Source: JALYZC01 sp963725645
GTDB lineage: Bacteria > Actinomycetota > Thermoleophilia > Solirubrobacterales > Solirubrobacteraceae
DNA: 64,000 nt
Direction: 5' to 3'
Assembly: GCA_963725645.1 (NCBI GenBank)
Contig: CAVRZD010000006.1
Location: forward strand, 682,001-746,000
Under the pieces are notes generated by a model that was not told the origin of the DNA, made no database searches, and saw nothing but the letters and a program-made list of their open reading frames with translations. Shown one piece after another: positions 17,223 to 25,724 of the stretch (position 1 is the first letter of the stretch; each line of letters opens with the position of its first letter). A program made the translations under genes and the position numbers.

Positions 17223-18011
17223 GTGAGACGGGCGCTGCGAGAGGTTCGTCGGCTGTATTGGGACTCGGGGCTCGCCGATGACGTTCCCGCCCTGGCGTGG
17301 TACCTGTTGTCCTCGCTGGCGCCGCTGGCGCTCGGGCTCACCGCGCTGGCCACCGTCGTGCTCGGGGATTCCCGCGAAGCGCAGGACCTCGCCGCGCGGG
17401 CGGCGAGCGTGCTGCCGAAGGACGTCCACGACCAACTCGTCCAGCTCGTGCTGCGCACCAAGCAGGACTCGCCGCTGCTCATCTCCATCGCCGTCGTCGG
17501 CATGGTGTGGACCAGCTCCGGCGCGGTCGGTGTGATCGAGCGCTGTCTGCTGCGCGTGCTCGGCGCCGAGCGCCGCGGGCCCGTGGTCGCGAGGCTGCGT
17601 AACCTCGGGCTCGCCGGCGCGCTGGCGCTCGCGATCCTGCTCATGGTCATCGCGGCGTCGGCCGCCACCGGGATCGGCAATCGGATCGACGTCGACGACA
17701 CGGTGGCGCGGATCGCCGCGCCGCTGATCGCCCTGACGCTCGCGGTGCTCATCTGCGCGGTGCTGTTCCGCGTCCTAGCGGGTAGTGCGCTCTCCTGGCG
17801 CAGTGCGCTCGCCGGCGGGGCGCCGGCCGGGCTGGTCCTCCTGCTCACGCCGTCGGTCGCGGGCTACTACCTCAGCTTCGTGGCCGGACGCACCGCGGTC
17901 GAGCTGTTCCTGGTGCTGGCCGGCGTGCTGATCACCTGCTACGTCGCCGCCTTCGGCCTCCTCGTCGGCACCGGCGTCAGCGTGCGGGCGCAGCGGCGCC
18001 GCCCGCTCTGA
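17223..18011 (+). CDS. YihY/BrkB family membrane protein
   Basis: A 262-residue integral membrane protein with six predicted helices, starting with GTG at 17223. ADDVPALAWYLLSSLAPLALGLTALA, with Ala-Leu-Ala-Trp-Tyr in helix 1, and MVWTSSGAVGVIERCLLRVLG are family signatures (the usual form is W-S-S-S-G...ALN). It is somewhat short for the family, which is commonly about 300 residues. The family was once miscalled ribonuclease BN. Its real function is not settled; roles in transport or lipid movement have been suggested. It ends 4 bases before the convergent MBL gene stop. Confidence 0.83.
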   Translation: MRRALREVRRLYWDSGLADDVPALAWYLLSSLAPLALGLTALATVVLGDSREAQDLAARAASVLPKDVHDQLVQLVLRTKQDSPLLISIAVVGMVWTSSGAVGVIERCLLRVLGAERRGPVVARLRNLGLAGALALAILLMVIAASAATGIGNRIDVDDTVARIAAPLIALTLAVLICAVLFRVLAGSALSWRSALAGGAPAGLVLLLTPSVAGYYLSFVAGRTAVELFLVLAGVLITCYVAAFGLLVGTGVSVRAQRRRPL

Positions 18012-18015
18012 CGCG

Positions 18016-18801
18016 TCAGGCGCTCAGCTCGAGCACCTCGCCCGGGGCGAGCACCCGCACCTCGACCGCCGGAGCCAGGTCGGAGGCGATCCGCGCAAAC
18101 TCCCGGGGCGGCTCGGCGAGCACGCGTTGGCGCCGAAAGCGCAGGCCGAGCGGGTACAGCGTGCCCCAGTGGATCGGCACCGCGCGGCGCGGCCGCAGCC
18201 GCGTGAGGGCGATCGCGGCCTCGCGCGGACCCAGGTGGCCGGGGCCGAGGGTCGGCCCCCAGCCGGCGATCGGCAGGAGGGCGACGTCGAGCGCGTCGTC
18301 GATCTCCGCCATGCTCTCGAACAGCTCCGTATCGCCGGCGAAGTACACGCGCCGGTCGGCGCCGACGACGAAGCCGATCGTGTCGGCCCGCGCGCCGAAC
18401 GGGTGGCGCCGCCCGTCGTGGTGCGCGGGCACCGCGCGCACGCCCACGCCGCCGACGTCCACGGTGTCGCCGACGCCGACCTCGGTCACCTCCGCGAACC
18501 CGAGGCTCCGCACGATGCTTCCCGCGCCGCGCGGCGCGATCACCGGCGTGGCGCGGTCGATCCGCCGCAGCGAGCGTGCATCGAGGTGGTCGAGGTGGAG
18601 GTGGGAGATCAGCACCGCATCGAGGCCGCGGGCGACGGCGGGGTCGGCCGCGGCGCCGGCCCGGGCGAGCGGCCCGACCCGCGAGCGCAGCACCGGGTCG
18701 GTGAGCAGGCGCCGGCCCCCGAGCTCGAGCAGGACCGTGGCGTGGCCGACCCAGGTCAGGCGGTCCACGGGCTGATTCCCGGGCGGCGAGGGTGGCGGCA
18801 T
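18016..18801 (-). CDS. MBL-fold metal-dependent hydrolase (UlaG/NAPE-PLD-like)
   Basis: The ATG at 18801 has GAGGA seven bases upstream and is preferred to the GTG at 18819. WVGHATVLLELGGRRLLTDPVL is the conserved beginning of UlaG/YtnP-type enzymes. ISHLHLDHLDARSLRR carries the HxHxDH zinc-binding motif, VPAHHDGRRHPFG supplies another His, YFAGDTELFE the bridging Asp, and AVPIHWGTLYPLG the last His. The full set of metal ligands suggests an active hydrolase, perhaps on phosphodiester or lactone bonds. It is divergent from the holin-phosphatase fusion, 20 bases apart. Confidence 0.86.
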   Translation of the reverse strand: MPPPSPPGNQPVDRLTWVGHATVLLELGGRRLLTDPVLRSRVGPLARAGAAADPAVARGLDAVLISHLHLDHLDARSLRRIDRATPVIAPRGAGSIVRSLGFAEVTEVGVGDTVDVGGVGVRAVPAHHDGRRHPFGARADTIGFVVGADRRVYFAGDTELFESMAEIDDALDVALLPIAGWGPTLGPGHLGPREAAIALTRLRPRRAVPIHWGTLYPLGLRFRRQRVLAEPPREFARIASDLAPAVEVRVLAPGEVLELSA

Positions 18802-18821
18802 GAGAGCATCCTCGCGCACCG

Positions 18822-20909
18822 ATGACCCGCGCTCGCCACAGCCGACTGGGACTGTTCGTTCGAATGCTGGCGCTGTGGCTGGTGACGGCGCTGGCCTTCT
18901 GGGCGGTGGCGGCGCTGCTGCCCGGCATCGCGGTCCCGTCGTTCGACGGCGCGCTCGTGACCACCGCGATGATCGCGATCCTCAACCGCCTGCTCTGGCC
19001 GCTGCTCACCCGGCTCTTCCTCCCGATCAACGTCCTCACCCTCGGCCTCGGCACCCTGGTCGGGAACGCGCTGATCATCCTGCTCGCCATCAACGCGGTG
19101 GACGGAACGACCCCGAGCTTCGGCGGCGCGCTGGCCACCGCGTTCTGCCTGGCGATCGTGACGATGATCGCCATCCCCGTGCTCGGCATCGACGGCGACG
19201 CCTATCAGCTGCGCCTCGTCCGTCGGCGACGCCGCCGCCCGCGCGAGCGCAACACGACGGACGTGCCCGGCGTGATCCTGTTCGAGATCGACGGGCTGGC
19301 CGAGCCGGTGCTGCGCCGGGCGCTCGACGGCGGGCACGCCCCGACGCTGGCCCGCTGGCTCCAGGACGGCAGCCATCGCATCGTGCCGTGGGAGTGCGAC
19401 CTGTCCTCGCAGACGGGGGCGAGCCAGGCGGGGCTGCTGCTCGGCAGCAACTACGACATGCCGGCCTTCCGCTGGTACGAGAAGGAGCGCGGCGAGCTGG
19501 TCGTGTCCAACCACCCGAAGGACGCGGCCGAGATCGAGCGCCGCCGCTCGGACGGCGGCGGCCTGCTCGCGGCCAACGGCGCCAGCCGCGGGAACCTCGT
19601 CTCGGGCGACGCGCCGCGCTGCATGGCGACGATGAGCGTGGTGCGCGACCGCAAGCGCTCGCAGTCGAGCGAGTTCTTCTCCTACTTCGCCGCTCCGTAC
19701 GGGTTCGCCCGCACCATCTCGCTGTTCCTGTGGGACGTGCTGCTGGAGCGACGGGCCGCGCGGCGGCAGCGAAAGCACGGCGAGCAGCACGTCGCCCGCG
19801 GGGGCATCTACCCCTTTGCGCGCGCCGCGATCACCGTGGCGATGCGCGACCTCAACGTCGCGACGCTGCTGGCCGACATCGTCGAGGGGGTGCCGGTCGC
19901 GTACGCCACGTTCGTCGGCTACGACGAGGTCGCCCACCATTCCGGCATCACCCAGCCGGACGCGTTCGCCGTGCTCAAGCTGCTCGACGCGCAGCTCGAG
20001 CGGCTGGAGCGGGCGATCGAGCAGGCGCCGCGTCCCTATCACCTCGTCGTGCTCTCCGATCACGGCCAGACGCAGGGCCGGCCGTTCCGCCAGCGCTACG
20101 ACCTCACGCTCGAGGAGCTCGTGCAGCGGGCGCTCCGCGACGGCTCGGTGCGTGCGCCCGCGCCCATCGACGAGGCGTGGGGGAACCTGGGCGCGACCCT
20201 CACGGAGGCACGCGAGGACCAAACGCTGGCCGGCCGCCTGCTCAACCGCGTCACCCGCCGGCGGGTGGTCGACGGGACCGTCGCGCTCGGGCCGAACCGC
20301 AAGGCGCTGGAGGAGGAGCGGGCCGTCGAGGCCGCCGAGGACGATGCCGCCGCGAACCCCGTGGTGCTGGCTTCGGGCAACCTTGGCCTGGTCTACCTCC
20401 CGGACCGCGACGAGCGGATGAGCCTGGAGCAGATCAACGCGGCTCATCCCGGCCTGGTGGAGGCGCTCGCCGGGCATCCCGGCATCGGCTTCGTGATGGT
20501 CCGGTCCGAGCGCGACGGGCCCGTCGCGGTCGGAGGGAAGGGGCTGCGCCGGCTGGCCGACGACGGGGTGGAGGGCGAGGACCCGCTGGCGCCGTTCGGC
20601 CCCAACGCGGCCGCGCACCTGCGGCGCACCGACGGCTTCCCGCACTGCCCCGACCTCCTGATCAACAGCATGTACGACCCCGACGCCGACGAGGTCGCCC
20701 CGTTCGAGGAGTTCATGGGCTCGCACGGCGGCCTCGGCGGATCCCAGAGCCATCCGTTCGCGGTGGTGCCGACCGGCTGGGGCCCGGCGCCGGCCCCGAT
20801 CGTCGGCGTCGAGGCCATGCACGCCGTCCTGCGCACCTGGCTGAGCGAGACCGGGCTCGACCTCGAGCCGCACACGCCGGCACCCAGCGCGGCTCCGGCC
20901 GCGGCCTGA
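18822..20909 (+). CDS. Fusion of 4-helix holin-like membrane domain and alkaline-phosphatase-superfamily domain
   Basis: The 695-residue product has two parts. Residues 1-125 hold four membrane helices like the mycobacterial-type phage holin family (LLWPLLTRLFLPINVLTLGLGTLVGNALIILL). From about 145 a type I phosphodiesterase/alkaline phosphatase fold begins: VILFEIDGLAEPVLRRAL (metal Asp), SSQTGASQAGLLLGSNY with the Thr/Ser nucleophile region, TFVGYDEVAHHSG (metal Asp and His) and VVLSDHGQTQGRPF (Asp-His pair), with a later His near GSHGGLGGSQSHPF. The active site should face the side opposite the last helix, probably outside. The stop directly abuts the convergent DAGK stop. Confidence 0.86.
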   Translation: MTRARHSRLGLFVRMLALWLVTALAFWAVAALLPGIAVPSFDGALVTTAMIAILNRLLWPLLTRLFLPINVLTLGLGTLVGNALIILLAINAVDGTTPSFGGALATAFCLAIVTMIAIPVLGIDGDAYQLRLVRRRRRRPRERNTTDVPGVILFEIDGLAEPVLRRALDGGHAPTLARWLQDGSHRIVPWECDLSSQTGASQAGLLLGSNYDMPAFRWYEKERGELVVSNHPKDAAEIERRRSDGGGLLAANGASRGNLVSGDAPRCMATMSVVRDRKRSQSSEFFSYFAAPYGFARTISLFLWDVLLERRAARRQRKHGEQHVARGGIYPFARAAITVAMRDLNVATLLADIVEGVPVAYATFVGYDEVAHHSGITQPDAFAVLKLLDAQLERLERAIEQAPRPYHLVVLSDHGQTQGRPFRQRYDLTLEELVQRALRDGSVRAPAPIDEAWGNLGATLTEAREDQTLAGRLLNRVTRRRVVDGTVALGPNRKALEEERAVEAAEDDAAANPVVLASGNLGLVYLPDRDERMSLEQINAAHPGLVEALAGHPGIGFVMVRSERDGPVAVGGKGLRRLADDGVEGEDPLAPFGPNAAAHLRRTDGFPHCPDLLINSMYDPDADEVAPFEEFMGSHGGLGGSQSHPFAVVPTGWGPAPAPIVGVEAMHAVLRTWLSETGLDLEPHTPAPSAAPAAA

Positions 20910-22154
20910 TCAGCGCCCGGCGGCGATCCGCACCAGCTCCGCGAGGGCCTCCCCGAGCCCGTCCGGCATGCGCGCCGACGGCGACGCGCCTGGATGGTTC
21001 GGAGCGACCCGCACCTCGAGCACTCCCGGCCGGCTGCCGAAGCGCAGCGGCGGCTCCAGGACCACCGCCTCGCCGTCGATCCCCGCCGGCACCCCGTCGT
21101 CGGCGCGGATCTCGAGCGACGGGGCGGACCAGTCCTCCATGCTCGGCGCGGAGCCCGCGCTGAGGTCGAGCGCCGCGATGCCGAGCACGCCGTCGTCGAT
21201 CCTCGGGCGGGTGCCCGAGCCGATCGCCCGGCCGAGTCGGTAGCGGTTGTTGGACACGAGGATCGTCGCGTTGGCGCTGTGCTCCCGGCCGTCGGGTCCC
21301 GTCCAGCGCAGGTCCCCGGACCCGCCGTCGGGGCCCAGGACCTCGGGCACCGTGTCGAGGAGGGTGCGGATCTTCGACTCGCGGTACCCGGGTCGCTGGA
21401 CGGCCTCGGCGTACACGCCGAGCGAGACGTTGTTCACGAACACGCGGCCGTTGACCTCGGCGAGATCGACGCGGCGCCGGCCGCCGTCGACGAACGCGTC
21501 GAGGGCCCCGACCACGTCCTCGCGGTCGACGCCGAGGTCGAGCGCGAAGTGGTTGCGTGTGCCCGCCGGGATGCACGCGTAGGGGAGGCCGGCCTCCGCC
21601 GCGACCGCCGCGACGATCGCCTGCGAGCCGTCGCCGCCGGCCATGGCCAGCCCGTCCGCCCCGTCCGCGACCGCCGCGCGCACGAGCGCCTCGAGGTCGT
21701 CCCCGCGCTGCAGCTCGATGGGCTCGATGCCCCGGTTGCGCGCCTCCTCGGCGACGTTGAACTTCTCCGCCTTCCCGCCGCCCGACTTGGGGTTGAAGAA
21801 CAGCACCGCGCGCCGTGGCGCCGCCGCGGGCGGCAGCGCCACGTGCACCTCGAAGGCCGTGCGCGCCAGCCCAAGCGCGACGGCCAGCGCGCCGAGCGCG
21901 ATGAGGTCCGCCGCCTGCACCGACGCGATGACGAGGACGACCGCGGCGGCGAACAGGACCGCCCCGACACCGAGCCCCAGCACCCGCGCGGCGCCGGGTC
22001 GCAGGACGCCGTACCAGGCGGCGCCCGCACCCAGCAGCGCACAGGCCAGCACGACGAGCCCGAGCGGGAAGTCGTCGACGGCGACGACGATCGCGAGCAC
22101 GACGCCGGCCGCCCCCAGCACCAGCGCCCCGGTCGCCGCGAGCCGCCGCCTCAT
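20910..22154 (-). CDS. Diacylglycerol kinase family protein with N-terminal membrane domain
   Basis: A 414-residue protein. The first 100 residues hold four hydrophobic helices. The catalytic domain starts at VLFFNPKSGGGKAEKFNV, followed by the GGDGSQ nucleotide-binding motif (GLAMAGGDGSQAIVAA) and CIPAGTRNHFALDLG. VFVNNVSLGVYAE and the C-terminal beta domain with GEAVVLEPPLRF complete the lipid-kinase fold. The family phosphorylates diacylglycerol, sphingoid or other lipids (YegS/DgkB/LCB5). It is divergent from the PAP2 phosphatase across 14 bases, which fits opposing kinase and phosphatase activities on a lipid, though this is inferred. Confidence 0.88.
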   Translation of the reverse strand: MRRRLAATGALVLGAAGVVLAIVVAVDDFPLGLVVLACALLGAGAAWYGVLRPGAARVLGLGVGAVLFAAAVVLVIASVQAADLIALGALAVALGLARTAFEVHVALPPAAAPRRAVLFFNPKSGGGKAEKFNVAEEARNRGIEPIELQRGDDLEALVRAAVADGADGLAMAGGDGSQAIVAAVAAEAGLPYACIPAGTRNHFALDLGVDREDVVGALDAFVDGGRRRVDLAEVNGRVFVNNVSLGVYAEAVQRPGYRESKIRTLLDTVPEVLGPDGGSGDLRWTGPDGREHSANATILVSNNRYRLGRAIGSGTRPRIDDGVLGIAALDLSAGSAPSMEDWSAPSLEIRADDGVPAGIDGEAVVLEPPLRFGSRPGVLEVRVAPNHPGASPSARMPDGLGEALAELVRIAAGR

Positions 22155-22168
22155 AGGATCACCCGGCC

Positions 22169-22717
22169 GTGACCTCGTGGTTGCACGAAGCCAAGCGCCT
22201 CGACGTCGCCGTCTACGCGGCGGTCGCCGGGACGCCGACTCCCACGCTCGACCGCCTCATGCGCCGGCTCTCGCACGCCGCCGACTACTCGCGCCTGTCG
22301 ATGTCGGCGGCGGCGGCGCTCGCCCTCACCGGCGGGCCGCCGGGGCGGCGAGCGGCGGTGCGCGGGCTGGCGTCCATCGGCGTGACCTCCGCCGTGGTCA
22401 ACCTCGTCGTCAAGCCGCTCAGCCGGCGCCGGCGCCCCGACCGCGTCGCCCAGAGCGTGCCGTTCGCGCGCCACGTGCCGATGCCGACGTCGAGCTCCTT
22501 CCCCTCGGGCCACTCCGCGGCCGCGTTCGCGTTCGCCACCGGGGTCGGGCACGTGCTGCCGTCGGCGGCGGTGCCGCTGCGGGCGCTCGCCGCCCTCGTG
22601 GCGTACTCGCGCGTCCACACGGGCGTCCACTACCCGGGCGACGTGATCGTGGGCTCGCTCATCGGCGGCGCGCTGGCCCAAGCGACGGTCCACGCGCTCG
22701 ACTCGCACGGGCGCTAG
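22169..22717 (+). CDS. PAP2-family membrane phosphatase
   Basis: A 182-residue protein starting at GTG 22169. All three PAP2 motifs are present: KPLSRRRRP (K-x6-RP), SSFPSGHSAAAFAF (PSGH) and SRVHTGVHYPGDVIVG (SR-x5-H-x3-D). The hydrophobic segments put the active site on the outer face of the membrane, as in undecaprenyl-pyrophosphate or phosphatidic-acid phosphatases. A specific substrate cannot be assigned. Its last bases overlap the convergent DUF2252 stop by 4. The pairing with the DAGK-like gene suggests lipid phosphate turnover. Confidence 0.88.
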   Translation: MTSWLHEAKRLDVAVYAAVAGTPTPTLDRLMRRLSHAADYSRLSMSAAAALALTGGPPGRRAAVRGLASIGVTSAVVNLVVKPLSRRRRPDRVAQSVPFARHVPMPTSSSFPSGHSAAAFAFATGVGHVLPSAAVPLRALAALVAYSRVHTGVHYPGDVIVGSLIGGALAQATVHALDSHGR

Positions 22718-24147
22718 ACGCCGGACCGGGCTTCGAGGTCGCCGCGCTCGATCGCGGCGAGCAGCGCCGCGTGGTCGCGCTCGTTCTGGTCGGCGTAGGC
22801 GGCCGAGAAGCGCGCGATCGCCCGGTCGAAGCTGTCGCCGGAGCCGAGGTATGAGGCCATCTCGATCTCGTCGCCGGAACGCGCGTGCGCGCGTGCCAGC
22901 GTCCAGCCGCAGGCCTTCGCGTACAGCTCGAGGCCGGTGGCGTCCATGGTCTCGACCTCGGCCGACCACTTCGAGTCCCACAGCTGGCGGATGTAGAAGT
23001 CCCGCGCCACCCCGTCGAGGCCGGGCGAGCGGATCCAGCCGAGCGTAATGTCGCTGGCCGCCTGCATCAGGCGCTGGCCCTCGACCACGCGGCGTCCGTG
23101 GTTGCGGTAGTGGCTGCGGCCGGCGAACGGCTCGAGCACCGATGGCTGCGCCTCCTTGACCTGGAGGAACAGCGGGTCATCGCTGTCGCGGCCGAGCATG
23201 AGGACCACCCAGGCGCGGGTGCCGACGCTGCCCACGCCGACGACCTTCCGGGCCAGGTCGACGTAGCGGTACTGCTCGACGAGGTCGCGCAGCTCGCCCG
23301 ACAGCGTCGTGCGGTACTCGCGGATCAGGTCGCGGATGCCGGTGTGCAGCTCGCGGGCGTCGGCCTCCGGTGCGAGCTCGTCGATCGGCACGATCAGCGG
23401 CGGGTCGCTGATCAGCCGCGGTTCGCCGTCGACCTCGTGGGTCAGCTTCGCCAGGGCCCGCAGGCGGTCCTTGCGCCGCGCCTTCGCCTCGGCCCTGTCG
23501 AGGCGCCTGCGCGCCGCGCGGTCCGCCTGCCCCCGGATCTGCGCGAGGAGCGGATCGACGTCGAGCCGGACGTACCAGACGTCGAGGTTGCGCATGCCCG
23601 CGAACGTGCGCATCGCGGCTCGGTACTCGCCGACGGCCGCCGTCACGATCCCGCGGCGGACCTTGGGCGCGAAATCCAGGGCGCGGCCGGCGATCTCGAC
23701 GCTTGCGGCCAGGCGCTTGACATCCCACTCCCACGGGCCGGGCAGGGTCTCGTCGAAGTCGTTGAGGTCGAACACCAGCTGGCGGTCCGGCGCGGCGTAC
23801 GCCCCGAAGTTCGAGAGGTGGGCGTCGCCGCACAGCTGGGCCTTCAGGCCGGAGCTGGGCGTCGCGGCGAGGTCCGAGGCCATGATGAAGGCCGCGCCGC
23901 GGTAGAACGTGAACGCCGAGACGGCCATGCGGCCGTGTCGGATCGGGACCAGCTCCGGGACGCGCGTCTCGGCCTGCTCCTTGAGCAGCGCGATCGGGTC
24001 CGGGCGATCGGCAGCGGGTTCCCAGTCGCCGTGGCTCGATCGCGGCACCCGCGCTCGCGCGGCCTTGCCGGCGGCCGTGCGCTCGGCGACGCTGCGATGC
24101 TCGACGCGCGTCGGCTTGGCCTTGGGTTCTGCGGTCGCGGTGCTCAT
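22714..24147 (-). CDS. DUF2252 family protein
   Basis: A 477-residue protein from an ATG at 24147. RMAVSAFTFYRGAAFIMASDLA, LCGDAHLSNFGAYAAPDRQLVFDLNDFDETLPGPWEWDVKRLAAS and VGVGSVGTRAWVVLMLGRD are the hallmark phrases of DUF2252. The GDAHLSNFG and FDLNDFDE segments resemble the catalytic loop and Mg-binding Asp of aminoglycoside-phosphotransferase-like kinases, so a kinase fold is plausible; this is inference from motif shape. There is no signal peptide. The gene is monocistronic, with an MBL-fold gene following on the same strand 59 bases later. Confidence 0.88.
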   Translation of the reverse strand: MSTATAEPKAKPTRVEHRSVAERTAAGKAARARVPRSSHGDWEPAADRPDPIALLKEQAETRVPELVPIRHGRMAVSAFTFYRGAAFIMASDLAATPSSGLKAQLCGDAHLSNFGAYAAPDRQLVFDLNDFDETLPGPWEWDVKRLAASVEIAGRALDFAPKVRRGIVTAAVGEYRAAMRTFAGMRNLDVWYVRLDVDPLLAQIRGQADRAARRRLDRAEAKARRKDRLRALAKLTHEVDGEPRLISDPPLIVPIDELAPEADARELHTGIRDLIREYRTTLSGELRDLVEQYRYVDLARKVVGVGSVGTRAWVVLMLGRDSDDPLFLQVKEAQPSVLEPFAGRSHYRNHGRRVVEGQRLMQAASDITLGWIRSPGLDGVARDFYIRQLWDSKWSAEVETMDATGLELYAKACGWTLARAHARSGDEIEMASYLGSGDSFDRAIARFSAAYADQNERDHAALLAAIERGDLEARSGV

Positions 24148-24205
24148 CCGTGCCCGTCGAGCGTCGCACGTCGCGGCGCCGCTGGCAACCGCGCGGCCGA
24201 ACTTG

Positions 24206-25132
24206 TCACCCGCGCCGTGGCAGCGCCGCCAGTGTCAGGTCGCGGCTCACGGCGCGCAGCTCGCCGTCCAGCTCGGCGAGCCTGACGTTCGCGACGAGGT
24301 CCATGTCCTCGCCCAGCGGGCGGAAGAAGTCGTCGTAGTGCGTCGGCACGACCACGCGCGGGTCGAGCTGCGGCAGGATGCGGGCCCAATAGCGCTCGGT
24401 GAACGAGCGGCCCGCCACGCCGGCGAGGAAGACGTCGACCCCGCGGTCGCGGATCGCGTCGTCGATCAGGTCGGCGCTGCCCTGGTGGTAGAGGGTGACG
24501 CCGGCGACGGCGATGTGGATCCCCCACACCTGGCCGCAGCGGTAGGCGCTGGGCGTGAGCCCGTCGAGGTGGTCGCAGGTCAGCTCGCCGTCGAACGGGA
24601 CCGCCAGGCCGAGGAGCAGCTTCGAGTGCGCGCTTGGGGTGAAGGACACCTCGAAGGGCCCCAGCTCGTAGGTTCGGTACGGCTCGACCTCGACCGCCTG
24701 GTCGGCGAGCCCGTGCAGGCCCATGAGCGCCGTCAGCGAGGCCGAGCCGTAGGCGCGACAGCCGAAGCGCCGGGCGACCGCGGGGGCGTCGACGGCGTGG
24801 TCGAAGTGCGTGTGGCCGACGAGCACACCCGCGACCTCGCCCTCCGGCGCGGGCAGGAACCGCGTGTGCGCCGCCGGGTCGGGCCGCGCCGGGCGGCGCA
24901 GCAGCAGGCTGCGCAGCGGCACGCGCGACACGTACGGATCGACGTACAGCGTGTGACCCTCGAAGTCGAGCCGGTAACCCGACACCCCGAGCCACTCCAC
25001 CGACAGCCCCGCCGGGAGTTCGATGGGACGCGCCTCCAGTTCGCGCAGCGCCTCGGCGTCGTCCCGCGTGCGGCTGCCGCGCGTCGCCGCGGATCGCGCG
25101 AGGTCGGCGACGTGGCGCGCGGGACCGAGCAC
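24206..25132 (-). CDS. MBL-fold metal-dependent hydrolase
   Basis: A 308-residue protein with a GTG start at 25132. LSVEWLGVSGYRLDFEGHTLYVDPYVSR opens the fold. VLVGHTHFDHAVDAPAVAR is the HxHxDH zinc motif, SFTPSAHSKLLLG and LYHQGSADLIDDAI supply later ligand positions, and RVVVPTHYDDFFRPLGED holds the last His. It is distinct from the MBL protein at 18016 and looks like a lactonase/L-ascorbate-6-P lactonase-type enzyme of unknown substrate. The gene lies directly downstream (15 bases) of the UbiB-like remnant on the same strand. Confidence 0.85.
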   Translation of the reverse strand: MLGPARHVADLARSAATRGSRTRDDAEALRELEARPIELPAGLSVEWLGVSGYRLDFEGHTLYVDPYVSRVPLRSLLLRRPARPDPAAHTRFLPAPEGEVAGVLVGHTHFDHAVDAPAVARRFGCRAYGSASLTALMGLHGLADQAVEVEPYRTYELGPFEVSFTPSAHSKLLLGLAVPFDGELTCDHLDGLTPSAYRCGQVWGIHIAVAGVTLYHQGSADLIDDAIRDRGVDVFLAGVAGRSFTERYWARILPQLDPRVVVPTHYDDFFRPLGEDMDLVANVRLAELDGELRAVSRDLTLAALPRRG

Positions 25133-25147
25133 CGTGGCAGACGCTCC

Positions 25148-25683
25148 TCAGTCGCTCCGGACCGGGAGCCCATGCAGGCTCTGCGCGACCGTGCGCATCA
25201 GCAGGGCGGTCCCGAGCGTCAGGCCGGAGAACCCGAGCACCCACAGGGCCGTGCGGACGTCGTGGTCGCGGGCCAGCGACCCGGCGGTGAGCACGATGGC
25301 GGACGCGATTGCCCCCAGCCCCCCGGCCGCGAGCACCAGCAGCCGGTTCACCCACTGCTCCACCACGACACGATCGCCACCCGCATAGCGCTCGGTCCGC
25401 ACGCTGAGACGGCCGGCGCGCAGCTGGTTCGCCAGCGGAGCGGCATCGTCGCCAGGACCGCGAAGAAGCACACGAGGAGGAGGAAAGCCCAGGCGTCGAT
25501 GTGCTCCCCCGAGAGCACGACCGCGGTCGCCACGAGGCCGATGACCCACCCGATCGTCGCCGCCACCGCGGCGCGCAGCCGGCCCAGCCGCACGCCGAGC
25601 AGCCGCCCGCTCAGCCACCCGATCGCCGCCACCCAGAACGGTAGGAGCAGCGCGAGGCCGAGGCCGATCTGGATGGTCACCAT
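25148..25683 (-). pseudogene. UbiB/AarF (ABC1)-like kinase remnant with the kinase core missing
   Basis: The reverse strand holds two joined pieces in different frames. From the ATG at 25683 comes an N-terminal membrane segment (GLGLALLLPFWVAAIGWLSGRLLGV...WAFLLLVCFFAVLATMPL), like the leader of actinobacterial ABC1 kinases. After about base 25440 another frame reads QLRAGRLSVRTERYAGGDRVVVEQWVNRLLVLAAG...FSGLTLGTALLMRTVAQSL, which matches the C-terminal tail of UbiB proteins. The roughly 400-residue kinase domain between them, with its KxGQ and ExD motifs, is absent. I read this as an internal deletion of about 1.2 kb, in the cell or in the assembly. Recognition rests on family memory. Confidence 0.6.
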
Positions 25684-25724
25684 GATCCCGGCCGACCCTA
25701 TCCGAACCGTGATAGAAGGCAGGG

